From NCBI GenBank assembly GCA_900114805.1, contig FOZN01000003.1, positions 186,001-250,000 of the forward strand: DNA of 64,000 nucleotides. Direction: 5' to 3'. Shown one piece after another: positions 26,906 to 35,032 of this stretch. The notes under the pieces were generated by a model, which made no database searches, was not told the origin of the DNA, and saw nothing but the letters and a program-made list of their open reading frames with translations. Position 1 is the first letter of the stretch. The number at the start of each line of letters is the position of its first letter. The stretch is from Agrococcus baldri. GTDB taxonomy: Bacteria > Actinomycetota > Actinomycetes > Actinomycetales > Microbacteriaceae. A program made the translations under genes and the position numbers.

Positions 26906-28396
26906 ATGAGCGTTCCCTTCTCGTCGGCCACTGGCAGCGATGTCGTCGTCCGCTTCTGCCCCTCGCCCACCGGCACCCCGCACGTCGGACTCATCCGCAC
27001 GGCGCTGTTCAACTGGGCCTACGCCCGCCACCACGGCGGCAAGATGGTCTTCCGCATCGAGGACACCGACGCAGCCCGCGACAGCCAGGAGTCGTACGAG
27101 CAGCTGCTCGAGGCGATGCGCTGGCTCGGCATCGACTGGGACGAGGGCGTCGAGACCGGCGGCCCGCACGAGCCCTACCGGCAGTCGCAGCGCGGCGAGA
27201 TCTACGCCGGCCTCATCAGCCGGCTCACCGCATCCGGTCACCTGTACGAATCCTTCGCGACCGCCGAGGAGATCGAGGCGCGCAACCGCGAGGCAGGCCG
27301 CGACCCGCGCCAGGGCTACGACAACTTCGAGCGCGACCTGAGCGTCGAGCAGCGCGAGGCGCTCCGCGCCGAGGGCCGCGTGCCCAGCCTGCGCCTGCGC
27401 GTGCCCGACGAGGATCTCTCGTTCGACGATCTGGTGCGGGGCGAGATCACCTTCCCGGCCGGCTCCTTCAGCGACTTCGTGGTCGTGCGCCCCAACGGCG
27501 CCCCGCTCTACACCTTCGTCAACCCGGTCGACGATGCGCTGATGGGCGTCACGCACGTGCTGCGCGGCGAGGACCTGCTCTCGTCGACCCCGCGCCAGAT
27601 CGCCCTCTACCGTGCGCTCGCCGAGATCGGTGTCGTGAGCGCCATCCCGCGCTTCGGCCACCTGCCGTACGTGATGGGCGAGGGCAACAAGAAGCTCTCG
27701 AAGCGCGACCCGCAGTCGAACCTGTTCCTGCTGCGCGAGGCCGGATTCATCCCCGAGGGGCTGCTGAACTACCTCTCGCTGCTGGGCTGGTCGATCGCGC
27801 CCGATCGCGACGTCTTCACCCGCGACGAGCTGATCGCCGCCTTCGACGTCGCCGACGTGAATCCCAACCCGAGCCGCTTCGACCCGAAGAAGGCCGAGTC
27901 GATCAACGGCGACCATGTGCGCATGCTCGAAGCATCCGACTTCGCCAAGCGCCTGGAGCCCTACCTGGGCCGGGTCTTCGACGGCGAGCCGAGCGAGGCG
28001 CAGCGCGCGCTGCTCGCGCAGGCCGCGCCGCTCGTGCAGGAGCGCATGCAGCTGATCGGCCAGGCCGAGGACATGCTGGGCTTCCTCTTCCTCGACACCG
28101 AAGACATCAAGCACGACACGGATGCGGTGGCGAAGCTGGGCGATGACGTGCTCGCGGTGCTCGAAGGATCCCGACGCGCGCTCGCCGAGCTCGAGACCTT
28201 CGACACGGCATCGATCGAGGCCACGCTGCGCGAGGTGCTCATCGACGGGCTGGGGCTCAAGCCGCGCTTCGCGTTCACCCCGCTGCGGGTGGCCGTCACC
28301 GGCCGCCGCGTCTCGCCACCGCTGTTCGAGTCGATGGAGCTGCTCGGCCGAGAGTCGACGCTCGCCCGCATCGACCGGTTGGCCGCGAGCGTCTGA
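26906..28396 (+). CDS. gltX: Glutamate-tRNA ligase
   Basis: 496-aa class I aminoacyl-tRNA synthetase. The HIGH-type motif reads [18 protein letters not shown] and the KMSKS-type motif reads KLSKRD. FRIEDTD and [14 protein letters not shown] are typical of GluRS. A TAGGAT hexamer at 26891-26896 lies 9 nt before ATG. The downstream oxidoreductase start overlaps the stop (TGATG). Confidence 0.98.
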   Translation: MSVPFSSATGSDVVVRFCPSPTGTPHVGLIRTALFNWAYARHHGGKMVFRIEDTDAARDSQESYEQLLEAMRWLGIDWDEGVETGGPHEPYRQSQRGEIYAGLISRLTASGHLYESFATAEEIEARNREAGRDPRQGYDNFERDLSVEQREALRAEGRVPSLRLRVPDEDLSFDDLVRGEITFPAGSFSDFVVVRPNGAPLYTFVNPVDDALMGVTHVLRGEDLLSSTPRQIALYRALAEIGVVSAIPRFGHLPYVMGEGNKKLSKRDPQSNLFLLREAGFIPEGLLNYLSLLGWSIAPDRDVFTRDELIAAFDVADVNPNPSRFDPKKAESINGDHVRMLEASDFAKRLEPYLGRVFDGEPSEAQRALLAQAAPLVQERMQLIGQAEDMLGFLFLDTEDIKHDTDAVAKLGDDVLAVLEGSRRALAELETFDTASIEATLREVLIDGLGLKPRFAFTPLRVAVTGRRVSPPLFESMELLGRESTLARIDRLAASV

Positions 28397-29310
28397 TGGA
28401 CGTGGACGTCGTCGTCATCGGCGCCGGCCCCGCCGGCCTCGCCGCGACGCTGAACCTGGCGCGGCAGCAGCGCACGGTGCTGCTGGTCGACTCCAACCGA
28501 CCCCGCCACGCGGCGACGCTCCAGTCGCACGGCTTCATCACCCGCGACGGCATCTCGCCGCTCGAGCTGCGCACCCTCGGTCGCGAAGAGGTGCTGCGCT
28601 ACCCGACGGTCGACCATCAGCGCATGCTGGTGACGCAGGTCGCGGCGGTCGATGGCGGCTTCGCCGTGCAGGCCGAGCAGGCCGGATCCCGCGCCGAGAG
28701 CGAGACCCGCGCATCCGCCGTGCTCCTCGCCACCGGCCTGAGCGAGACGCTGCCGCTGTCGCAGCAGGTGCGCCCCTGGTACGGCACGAGCCTGCACTCC
28801 TGCATGGACTGCGACGGCTACGACAAGCGCGGCCAGGCGCTCGCGCTGATCGGCGAGACCGACGACCTCGTCGAGCGCGCCATGGTCATCCGCCGCCACA
28901 CCGACGACCTCGCGGTGTTCACGAACGGGGTGGCGGATGCGGTGAGTGCGGCCGGCGAGGCCCGCCTGGCCGAGCACGGGGTCGCCCTGGTGCGCGCCCC
29001 GATCGCTGCGATCGAGGGCGACCGCGACGGCATGCAGGCCATCGTGCTGGAGGACGGGACGCGGAGCGAGCGCACCGGCGGCTTCGTGCGACCGTGGTGG
29101 CACGCGCAGCTCGGCTTCGCGGAGTCGCTGGGGCTGGAGACCGATGAGGACGGCCTGGTGGTCGTCGACCGCACGCAGCGCACCTCCGTCGAGGGCATCT
29201 ACGCCGCCGGCGACATCACGCCCGGCTTCCGCCAGCTGGCGGTCGCCGCCGGCGCCGGCACCATCGCGGCATCCGTCATCAACCGCGACCTCATCGCCCG
29301 CGGCCTCTGA
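28396..29310 (+). CDS. Thioredoxin-reductase-like NAD(P)/FAD oxidoreductase
   Basis: 304-aa pyridine nucleotide-disulphide oxidoreductase. The FAD site VVIGAGPAGLAATLNLARQ is N-terminal. A CxxC pair occurs in HSCMDCDGYDK, the position of the thioredoxin reductase active site, and the terminal FAD motif is IYAAGDITPGFRQLAVAAGAG. The redox motif differs from the usual CATCDG, so the partner may not be thioredoxin. It overlaps gltX by one base. Confidence 0.85.
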   Translation: MDVDVVVIGAGPAGLAATLNLARQQRTVLLVDSNRPRHAATLQSHGFITRDGISPLELRTLGREEVLRYPTVDHQRMLVTQVAAVDGGFAVQAEQAGSRAESETRASAVLLATGLSETLPLSQQVRPWYGTSLHSCMDCDGYDKRGQALALIGETDDLVERAMVIRRHTDDLAVFTNGVADAVSAAGEARLAEHGVALVRAPIAAIEGDRDGMQAIVLEDGTRSERTGGFVRPWWHAQLGFAESLGLETDEDGLVVVDRTQRTSVEGIYAAGDITPGFRQLAVAAGAGTIAASVINRDLIARGL

Positions 29311-29361
29311 CCGCCGCCTGTCTGGTCACGACGCACTCCCGCTGGTGAAGACTGTCCTCTG

Positions 29362-30138
29362 ATGGACACCGAGCTCTGGATCCGCACCGCGCTCGCCATC
29401 GCGCTGCTCGCCGCGATCGCGCTCGCGGGTCTGCGCGCCTTCCGCGTCGCCGCCCCGTGGGAGGTCGTCATCGCGATCCTGCGGGCGGCCGTGCAGCTGG
29501 CGCTGCTGAGCGTCGTGCTCGCGGGGCTGATCCAGGATGTGCGGTGGGTGGCGCTCGGCCTCCTCGTCATGCTGGTGGCGGCCGTGCTGACCGCCGCTCG
29601 CCGCGGTCGGGGCGCATCGGCACCGCTGCCCCTGCTGGCAGTCGCGATCGTCGCTGGCCCGCTGACGGCGATGCTCGTCGTGTTCGGCACCGGTGCGGTC
29701 GGCATCACGCCGGAGTACCTGCTCGCGGTGGGCGGCATCGTGATCGGCAACGCGATGACGATGGCGATCCTCGTGCAGCGTGTGCTGCACGCCTCGATCG
29801 ACGATCACTGGGACGAGGTGGAGGGCTGGCTCGCGCTCGGGGCGACACCCAGGCAGTCGATCGCGACGCTCGCGAGGGGAGCGGTGCGGACGGCGCTGCT
29901 GCCCGCGATCGACCAGACCCGCACGACCGGCATCGTGGTGCTGCCCGGCGCCTTCGTCGGCGCGGTGTTCGCGGGCCTGTCGCCGCTCGAGGCCGGCCGC
30001 TTCCAGCTGATCGTGCTCGCGTCCATCCTGGCCGCCGGTGTCGTCACCGCCACGATCCTCGCGTTCGCACCGATCAGGTCGTCCGCATCCCGGGCGGCGC
30101 CGGCGCGGGCCTTCGACTCCGGCGAGGCGAAAGCGTGA
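29362..30138 (+). CDS. FetB/UPF0014 family ABC permease
   Basis: 258-aa membrane protein with about seven helices and the family stretch IVIGNAMTMAILVQRVLHASIDDHWDEVEGWLALGATPRQS followed by IDQTRTTGIVVLPGAFVGAVFAGLSPLEAGRFQ. In E. coli FetB pairs with ATPase FetA in iron efflux. No ATPase gene is adjacent here, so the partner must be elsewhere or the protein acts differently. Confidence 0.85.
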   Translation: MDTELWIRTALAIALLAAIALAGLRAFRVAAPWEVVIAILRAAVQLALLSVVLAGLIQDVRWVALGLLVMLVAAVLTAARRGRGASAPLPLLAVAIVAGPLTAMLVVFGTGAVGITPEYLLAVGGIVIGNAMTMAILVQRVLHASIDDHWDEVEGWLALGATPRQSIATLARGAVRTALLPAIDQTRTTGIVVLPGAFVGAVFAGLSPLEAGRFQLIVLASILAAGVVTATILAFAPIRSSASRAAPARAFDSGEAKA

Positions 30139-30197
30139 GCCCTCATCGCGCGGATATCTTCCTTTCCATCTCGCGATCTTCCTCCTAAGGTAGAAGC

Positions 30198-30449
30198 ATG
30201 GCGCTCAACATCAAGGATCCAGAGACCGATCGCCTCGCCCGCGAGCTGGCGCAGGCCACAGGTGAGACGATCACGGTCGCGGCCCGTCGTGCGATCGAGG
30301 AGCGCCTCCGGCGAGTGAGGGCGCGGAGCGCCAGCGGCGTCGAGGCCCAAGTGCAGGCGATCATCGACCGTGGGCGCGCGCGAACGGTGCTCGACGATCG
30401 CACTGCCGACGAGATCCTCGGCTACGACACGGTCGGGCTGCCCCAGTGA
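30198..30449 (+). CDS. vapB: VapB-type antitoxin
   Basis: 83-aa antitoxin of the Rv0623/RHH-like type (MALNIKDPETDRLARELAQATGET...VAARRAIEERLRR), with a C-terminal tail expected to wrap the toxin. TAAGGT at 30186-30191 lies 6 nt before ATG. Upstream purine/pyrimidine repeats (GAT...CTTCC twice) may be the autoregulatory site. It overlaps vapC as GTGA. Confidence 0.9.
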   Translation: MALNIKDPETDRLARELAQATGETITVAARRAIEERLRRVRARSASGVEAQVQAIIDRGRARTVLDDRTADEILGYDTVGLPQ

Positions 30450-30844
30450 TCGTCGTCGACACATCAGCGCTGGTCGCCGTCGTCGCGGCGGAGTCGGATG
30501 CCGAGCGGTTCGCGGCAGTGCTCGTCAGGAACGCGGGTGATGTGGAGGTGAGCGCAGCGGCGCTGCTCGAGGCGACGATCGTGCTTGAGGCGCGGTATGG
30601 CGCGGAGGCGTCGACGGATCTTGAGCTGCTCATCGATCGTCTCGGCATCGCCGTTGCGCCGGTCGACGCCGACCAGGCCGCGATCGCGGCGCAGGCGTGG
30701 CGAAGGTTCGGCAAGGGGCGGCATCCTGCGGCGCTGAACTTCGGCGACTGCTTCTCCTATGCGCTCGCGGCAGCACGAGGCGTTCCGCTGCTGTTCAAGG
30801 GCCGTGACTTCGCGCAGACCGACGTGCGCGACGCAAGCGCCTGA
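30446..30844 (+). CDS. vapC: VapC-type PIN ribonuclease toxin
   Basis: 132-aa PIN-domain toxin. Acidic catalytic residues are visible in IVVDTSALVAVVAAE, in the ALLEATIV helix and in LNFGDCFSYALAAARGVPLLFKGRDF. GTG 30446 overlaps the antitoxin stop by 4 bp. It forms a complete type II toxin-antitoxin pair in a chromosomal setting. Confidence 0.93.
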   Translation: MIVVDTSALVAVVAAESDAERFAAVLVRNAGDVEVSAAALLEATIVLEARYGAEASTDLELLIDRLGIAVAPVDADQAAIAAQAWRRFGKGRHPAALNFGDCFSYALAAARGVPLLFKGRDFAQTDVRDASA

Positions 30845-30893
30845 CGGTCGAGGGGAACGTGCGTACCGTCGCCCGTGTGCGCGGAGTCCGCGC

Positions 30894-31733
30894 GTGACCT
30901 ACGAGGAGATCGGCCCGCCGGCGCGCCTCACGGGGATCGCGACCCGGCTCTGGCACCTCGAGGCGGTGCCGCTGCGCCGCTACGAGAAGATCCTGCCGCT
31001 GCCGAACGTCCACCTGATCGTCAACCTCTCGCGGCCCTACCGGCTGTTCGACCGCGCAGGCCGCGCCAGCGAGGTGGTGGACGCGTTCGTCTCCGGGCTG
31101 CAGCGCGAGTGCCTGATGATCGAGTCGCCGACCCGCATCCACCACGTCGGCGTCGAGCTCACGCCCGCCGGGCTGCACACCTTGGCGCCGCATCAGGCTG
31201 CGGCGAGTGCGGGCACGGTGCAGGACGCCCGCCGGTTGCTGGCGGGCATCGGCGCGCTCGTGGCGCAGCTGCACGCGGCATCCGCGCCCGACGTGAGCCT
31301 GCGCATCCTCGTCGACTTCCTGAGCGGCGCGGTCGTGCAGCCGCCCGATCGGCTCGTCGCCGATGCGCTGCAGCTGATCGGGGCGGAGTTCGACCGCACC
31401 GTCGAGTCGGTCTCCATCGAGCTGGGTGTCTCGCAGCGCACGCTCATGACGCGCTTTCGCACCGTCACCGGCACGACGCCGAAGCAGCACGCTCAGGTGC
31501 TGCGATTCCACCGCTTCGTCGACGCGGTGCATGCCGCCGGCGGTCGGCCGGACTGGGCCGCGCTCGCCGTCACGAGCGGGTACTACGATCAGCCGCACGT
31601 CATCCGCGCTTTCCGCCGCTTCAGCGGCTGGACGCCGGGGGAGTACTACCGGCTGGCCGCCGAGCACGGACCGGACGCGGCGCACTTCGTGCCGCTCGAC
31701 CAGTTGCCGCGCGCGGCTCAGGCGAGCGCGTAG
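30894..31733 (+). CDS. AraC family transcriptional regulator
   Basis: 279-aa regulator. The C-terminal AraC DNA-binding domain has two helix-turn-helix units (VSIELGVSQRTLMTRFRTVTGTTPKQH and WAALAVTSGYYDQPHVIRAFRRFSGWTPGEYY). The N-terminal half resembles DUF6597-type sensor domains. GTG 30894 has GGAG 7 nt upstream. Its 3' end overlaps the convergent DUF4287 gene by 16 bp. Target genes are unknown. Confidence 0.88.
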   Translation: MTYEEIGPPARLTGIATRLWHLEAVPLRRYEKILPLPNVHLIVNLSRPYRLFDRAGRASEVVDAFVSGLQRECLMIESPTRIHHVGVELTPAGLHTLAPHQAAASAGTVQDARRLLAGIGALVAQLHAASAPDVSLRILVDFLSGAVVQPPDRLVADALQLIGAEFDRTVESVSIELGVSQRTLMTRFRTVTGTTPKQHAQVLRFHRFVDAVHAAGGRPDWAALAVTSGYYDQPHVIRAFRRFSGWTPGEYYRLAAEHGPDAAHFVPLDQLPRAAQASA

Positions 31734-32266
31734 GCGTCGCGCAGCCAACCCAGCAGCTCGTCGTCGACATCGTCGATCGCGGCGACGTCGACGCGGTGGG
31801 TGCACATGCCGCCGGCCGCTTTGAGCCGCTCGGTCGGCGGGGCATCGGCGAGGTTGACGCCCAGTTGCACGCGCTTGGCGCTCGCGGCCTCGATGACCGC
31901 GAACTGCTTGCGACGGCGCAGCGAGACGCTCGTCTTCTTCGGCGCCACCTCGACGTCGTCGCCGAAGTCCGCCACGACCGCCAGGATGCGGTCGAGGATC
32001 GGCCGCAGCGCCGCCTTGCCGCCGGTGTACTGCGCGTCGACGAGGCCGTCGGGGATCACGGGGCCAGCGCTGCGTGCGCGGTGCTGCAGCGCCATGAGGT
32101 TGGCGAAGCCGTGCGTCATGCCGTGCTCACCCTTGAGCAGCGCCATCGCCTGGCCGTGCTTCTCGGGGGCTGCGGCATCGAGCACCGCGAACCACTCCGC
32201 GAGGCTCTTGCCGGTCTTCGCGGGCAGGTTGTCGATCATCGTCTGCGTCGCAGCGTCTACGTCCAT
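31718..32266 (-). CDS. DUF4287/DUF5655 domain protein
   Basis: 182-aa protein. The N-terminal DUF4287 region (TQTMIDNLPAKTGKSLAEWFAVLDA...KHGQAMALLKGEHGMTHGFANLMAL) is followed by a DUF5655-like region (LRPILDRILAVVADFGDDVEVAPKKTSVSLRRRKQFAVIEAASAKRVQLGVNL). Both are conserved but without known function. It is convergent with the AraC gene and is the last clearly chromosomal gene before tRNA-Gln. Confidence 0.85.
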   Translation of the reverse strand: MDVDAATQTMIDNLPAKTGKSLAEWFAVLDAAAPEKHGQAMALLKGEHGMTHGFANLMALQHRARSAGPVIPDGLVDAQYTGGKAALRPILDRILAVVADFGDDVEVAPKKTSVSLRRRKQFAVIEAASAKRVQLGVNLADAPPTERLKAAGGMCTHRVDVAAIDDVDDELLGWLRDAYALA

Positions 32267-32334
32267 GGCATCACGCGAACGCCGCCCCTGCGGTCGCGAT
32301 CGGACGAAGTTGACCCGTCGGCAGGCGGATGCGG

Positions 32335-32364
32335 TTGGCGCTCGGGTGCCCGAGCCGCTATGCT
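32335..32364 (+). promoter_or_regulatory. Promoter of tRNA-Gln
   Basis: A -35 TTGGCG (32335-32340) and -10 TATGCT (32359-32364) are separated by 18 bp. The mature tRNA begins 35 nt downstream of the -10 box. Confidence 0.6.
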
Positions 32365-32399
32365 TGACTCTTGGTTCGCCCGCTCCGGCGCGCGACCAT

Positions 32400-32471
32400 T
32401 GGGGTATGGTGTAATTGGCAACACGGAGGTTTCTGGTACCTTTGTTCTTGGTTCGAGTCCAGGTACCCCAG
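32400..32471 (+). tRNA. tRNA-Gln (anticodon CTG)
   Basis: A complete cloverleaf can be drawn: acceptor TGGGGTA/TACCCCA, anticodon stem GAGGT/ACCTT around loop TTCTGGT (anticodon CUG), and T stem CTTGG/CCAGG around TTCGAGT. CCA is encoded at 32472-32474. A hairpin terminator with a U-tract lies 53 bp downstream. The gene marks the left edge of the accessory island and is read antisense by the recombinase frame. Confidence 0.93.
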
Positions 32472-32491
32472 CCAGATGAACGTTACTCGAA

Positions 32492-32516
32492 CCATGGTCA
32501 AACGAACTGACCATGG
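32492..32516. repeat. 9-bp inverted repeat between tRNA-Gln and its terminator
   Basis: CCATGGTCA (32492-32500) and TGACCATGG (32508-32516) are exact inverted copies around a 7-nt spacer. Given the neighbouring serine recombinase fragment it may be part of an attachment site, but no second copy was found. Confidence 0.5.
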
Positions 32517-32524
32517 GTCTTGCA

Positions 32525-32558
32525 GGGCTCTCCGCTTTTGAGCGGGGAGTCCTTTTTT
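32525..32558 (+). terminator. Rho-independent terminator of tRNA-Gln
   Basis: The stem (32525-32536 with 32541-32552) contains GU/AT wobble pairs and is followed by six T residues (32553-32558). It is one of few terminators in the window with a proper U-tract. Confidence 0.8.
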
Positions 32559-33411
32559 GTTGCGCGGTGTGGCCCGCGCTGCCGCCCTGTGTGGCCTCGT
32601 TCAGCCCTCGGACGGCACGGTTAACCTTGCTGCGCTCGGCGGCCACCTCTGTGCGCTCGTCGCGCACGAAGACGGCCAGGTGCTCGAAGCACGCCAGCAA
32701 GAGGTCTCGGCGCACCGTGTCGGATGCACGTTTGTAGAGCTCTTCCGGAGACGCTAGTAGGTCCATGAAGGCGACTGCTGTGTCAGCGCCGTACTGGAGA
32801 CGATCGGCCGTCTGCTCGAGCCTCTCCTGCAGCGCTGCCTTCGCTAAGGTCGTGTGCTCGATGCGCTCTCGGATCTTGGTAATCGGCAGTGTTCCCGAAG
32901 CGGCCAGGTCGATCAGCCGCTCCTCCTGCCGTTCCAACTTGCCAAGCTGCTTCCGCAGTTGAGCCTTGGCATCGCGATCCTCGGCCAGCAGGTTGTCGAC
33001 CGCGCCAGTCAACGCCTCGCGCATGTCATCGAGGGCTTCGGTGCTCAGTCGTTCGCGCGACACCACTTCCAGGAGGCGATCCTCAATCTGTTCGACGCGG
33101 CTCCACGGCATCGAGCACTGCTTGCGCTGCTTGGCCGCACAGACGAGGTACTCGTAGGTGCCGCCGTTCCCGTTGACCTGGCTGTAGATCAGGCGGCTGG
33201 TTCGCCCTTCCTCCGCGCAGTGCCCGCACCGCAACAACCCCTTCAAGTAGTGATGGTGCGTGATGTCCCGATCGCCCTGTCGCTTGCGCTGATCCAAGAT
33301 CTCCTGCACTTTGAGGAACGTCTCCTTGGTGACGAGCGGCTCGTGGCGACCGACGTAGAGTTTGCCCTTATCGCGCATGGGTCTGCTGCACGGATAGGTG
33401 ACGGTTCCTAG

Positions 33412-34455
33412 TCACGCCGCCAGTGCGGCGGGCGTGTTCATGATGGTCTCGAACTCGATGGGGGTCAAACGCCCGAGCGCGGCCTGTCGGCGGCGGCGGT
33501 GATAGGTCCGTTCGATCCAGGTCACGATCGCGATGCGCAGCTCGTCACGAGTGGCCCACGAGCGGCGGTTGAGGACGTTCTTCTGCAGCAGCGAGAAGAA
33601 GCTCTCCATGGCCGCGTTGTCGCCCGCGGCGCCGACTCTGCCCATCGATCCGACCATGCGGTGACGCGTCAGGGCGCGCAGGAACTTCCGGCTTCGAAAT
33701 TGCGATCCGCGGTCGCTGTGGACCACGCACCCGGCGACTCCACCGCGCATTGCGGCGGCGTTGTCCAGCGCGCTCACGGCCAGTCTGGACTTCATCCTGG
33801 AGTCGATCGAGTAGCCGACGATCTTGTTCCCGAAGACGTCCTTGATGGCGCAAAGGTAGAGCTTGCCCTCGGCGGTGCGATGTTCGGTGATGTCGGTCAG
33901 CCAGAGCTGGTTCGGGGCGATAGCGGTGAAGTCCCGGCCGACGAGGTCGTCGTGGACTGGCGGGCCGGCCTTCTTCCCACCGCCACGGGCCTTCTTCTTC
34001 CCGAACGCGCTCCACCAGCCGTGCTGAGACGCGATCCGCCACGCGGTGCGATCCGCCATCGGCTCACCGGCCTCGCGGGCCTCGTCAGCGAGCAGCCGGT
34101 GCCCGAACTCTGGATCGTCGTGGTGCGCGTCATACAGAGCGTTCGCGCGATACGCCTCCACCACCTCGCTCGGCGTGATGGGGTTCGCCAGCCACCGGCA
34201 ATAGGGCTGGCGAGCGAGCTTGAGCACCCGGCACGTCACCGTCACGGGGATCCCCGCAGCGGCGAGCTCGGTCACGAGCGGGTAGAGCCTTTTCCCGGCA
34301 GGTTCGCCTGCGACAGATACGCCGCCGCCCGCCGCAGGACCTCGTTCTCCTGTTCCAGCAGCCGGTTGCGCTTGCGCAGTTCGCGGATCTCCGCCGACTC
34401 GCTTCGCATCTGGCCAGGCGCCGATCCGTCTTCGACCTTGGCCCGCTGGAGCCAC
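33412..34455 (-). CDS. IS3-family transposase OrfB (DDE integrase)
   Basis: The functional part starts near residue 54 (RLYPLVTELAAAGIPVTVTCRVLKLARQPYCRW, the HTH_21-like region) and continues through the rve integrase core. The DDE triad is visible as TDITEH, HSDRGSQ and NAAMESFF, and a YHRRRRQAALGRLTPIEFE tail is typical. It is probably made as an OrfAB fusion by -1 frameshifting from orfA; the upstream in-frame residues are orfA read in the other frame. The gene looks intact. Confidence 0.92.
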   Translation of the reverse strand: MAPAGQGRRRIGAWPDAKRVGGDPRTAQAQPAAGTGERGPAAGGGVSVAGEPAGKRLYPLVTELAAAGIPVTVTCRVLKLARQPYCRWLANPITPSEVVEAYRANALYDAHHDDPEFGHRLLADEAREAGEPMADRTAWRIASQHGWWSAFGKKKARGGGKKAGPPVHDDLVGRDFTAIAPNQLWLTDITEHRTAEGKLYLCAIKDVFGNKIVGYSIDSRMKSRLAVSALDNAAAMRGGVAGCVVHSDRGSQFRSRKFLRALTRHRMVGSMGRVGAAGDNAAMESFFSLLQKNVLNRRSWATRDELRIAIVTWIERTYHRRRRQAALGRLTPIEFETIMNTPAALAA

Positions 34456-34613
34456 TTCTGCAACGTCATCGGATGGACCCCGAAGTCGTGCGCGATCTGC
34501 TCGATCGTGACGCCGGGTTCACGGTGCCGCGCGACGCGGACGACGTCGTCACGGAACTCACTCGGGTAGGGCTTGGGCACGATGGCATCCTTCCAGGCCT
34601 GCCCCTCGGGCAA
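34272..34613 (-). CDS. IS3-family transposase OrfA
   Basis: 113-aa HTH protein (PSEFRDDVVRVARHREPGVTIEQIAHDFGVHPMTLQKWLQRA) followed by a leucine-zipper-like helix (IRELRKRNRLLEQENEVLRRAAAYL). It binds the inverted repeats. An internal GTG at 34580 is an alternative start. It ends just past the run used for frameshifting into orfB. Confidence 0.92.
   Translation of the reverse strand: MPEGQAWKDAIVPKPYPSEFRDDVVRVARHREPGVTIEQIAHDFGVHPMTLQKWLQRAKVEDGSAPGQMRSESAEIRELRKRNRLLEQENEVLRRAAAYLSQANLPGKGSTRS
34288..34296 (-). other. Putative -1 programmed frameshift site, orfA/orfB
   Basis: On the coding strand GGGAAAAGG places an AAAA run where the orfA reading (GGA AAA GGC) can slip back to AAA AGG and enter the orfB frame. 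Position and type match the usual IS3-family mechanism. Confidence 0.6.
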
Positions 34614-34649
34614 GCCAGATCAGATGTCACCTACACGTGCAGCAGACCC

Positions 34650-34895
34650 GATCTGCGGGCGCAGCTGGACGTCATCGCCCAACTCAACGACCGCAGCGTC
34701 ACCGAAGAGATCCGCCTGGCTCTCGAGTCCTGGGTTCAGACCAGCAAGTCCGATCCCAAGGTTCTCGCCCGAGCTGAGACGGTCAGGGCTGAGATCGACC
34801 GCGAGGCCAAGACCAAGCAGTCGGCAATCGAGGCCATCTTCGGAGGACCGGCGGCGAGCAAGCCTCCCCGCCAGACCAAGCAGGCACCCGCCTGA
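34650..34895 (+). pseudogene. Ribbon-helix-helix protein, 5' end removed by the IS
   Basis: 81 remaining codons begin exactly at the IS right end with DLRAQLDVIAQLNDRSVTEEIRLALESWV, a ribbon-helix-helix pattern, then a basic, Pro/Lys tail (SKPPRQTKQAPA). The start codon and first strand are lost or supplied by IS sequence, where the frame happens to stay open. It may have been a plasmid or ICE partition/antitoxin-type regulator. Confidence 0.6.
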
Positions 34896-34904
34896 ACGGT
34901 GGTG

Positions 34905-34947
34905 GCTGGACCCGGGCTTGAGAGCAATCGCTCTCGCCTGGGCCAGC
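34905..34947. terminator. Hairpin after the RHH fragment
   Basis: GAGAGC (34920-34925) and GCTCTC (34930-34935) form the core of a longer imperfect GC-rich stem. It separates the truncated gene from the DUF3846 gene. Confidence 0.5.
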
Positions 34948-35032
34948 TGCCGCCCGACCAGCCTCGTTGTCCCGCTGCGGCTTGCCAGGTGAACGATCGC
35001 GTTCGCCGGCCGCACGAAGGCAAGGAGGAACC

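Larger units (their letters stand above)
32257..33378 (-). pseudogene. Large serine recombinase, C-terminal fragment truncated by an IS
   Basis: Only the part after the catalytic domain remains. It begins RDKGKLYVGRHEPLVTKETFLKVQEILDQ, then a zinc beta-ribbon (LLRCGHC...YLVCAA...C) and a long coiled coil (about residues 110-250). The resolvase domain with the serine nucleophile and the main recombinase domain are missing, because the IS left end abuts the fragment at 33379. The frame continues antisense through the tRNA terminator and tRNA-Gln and ends at 32257, so its last 100 residues are probably not the original protein. It is likely the relic of the island's integrase. Confidence 0.85.
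33379..34649 (-). mobile_element. IS3-family insertion sequence, 1271 bp
   Basis: Ends are 24-bp imperfect inverted repeats beginning GGGTCTGCTGCACG (33379-33402 and, reversed, 34626-34649; 22 of 24 match). Inside are orfA and orfB in the IS3 arrangement with a slippery run between. The outer flanks read cat and gat, so a clean 3-bp target duplication is not seen. Both flanking genes are truncated, which suggests a deletion next to the element after insertion. Confidence 0.88.

Noticed and set aside
33499-34569. 356-codon plus-strand frame across the IS
   Set aside because: It is antisense to the transposase, whose DDE and HTH motifs are intact on the minus strand.
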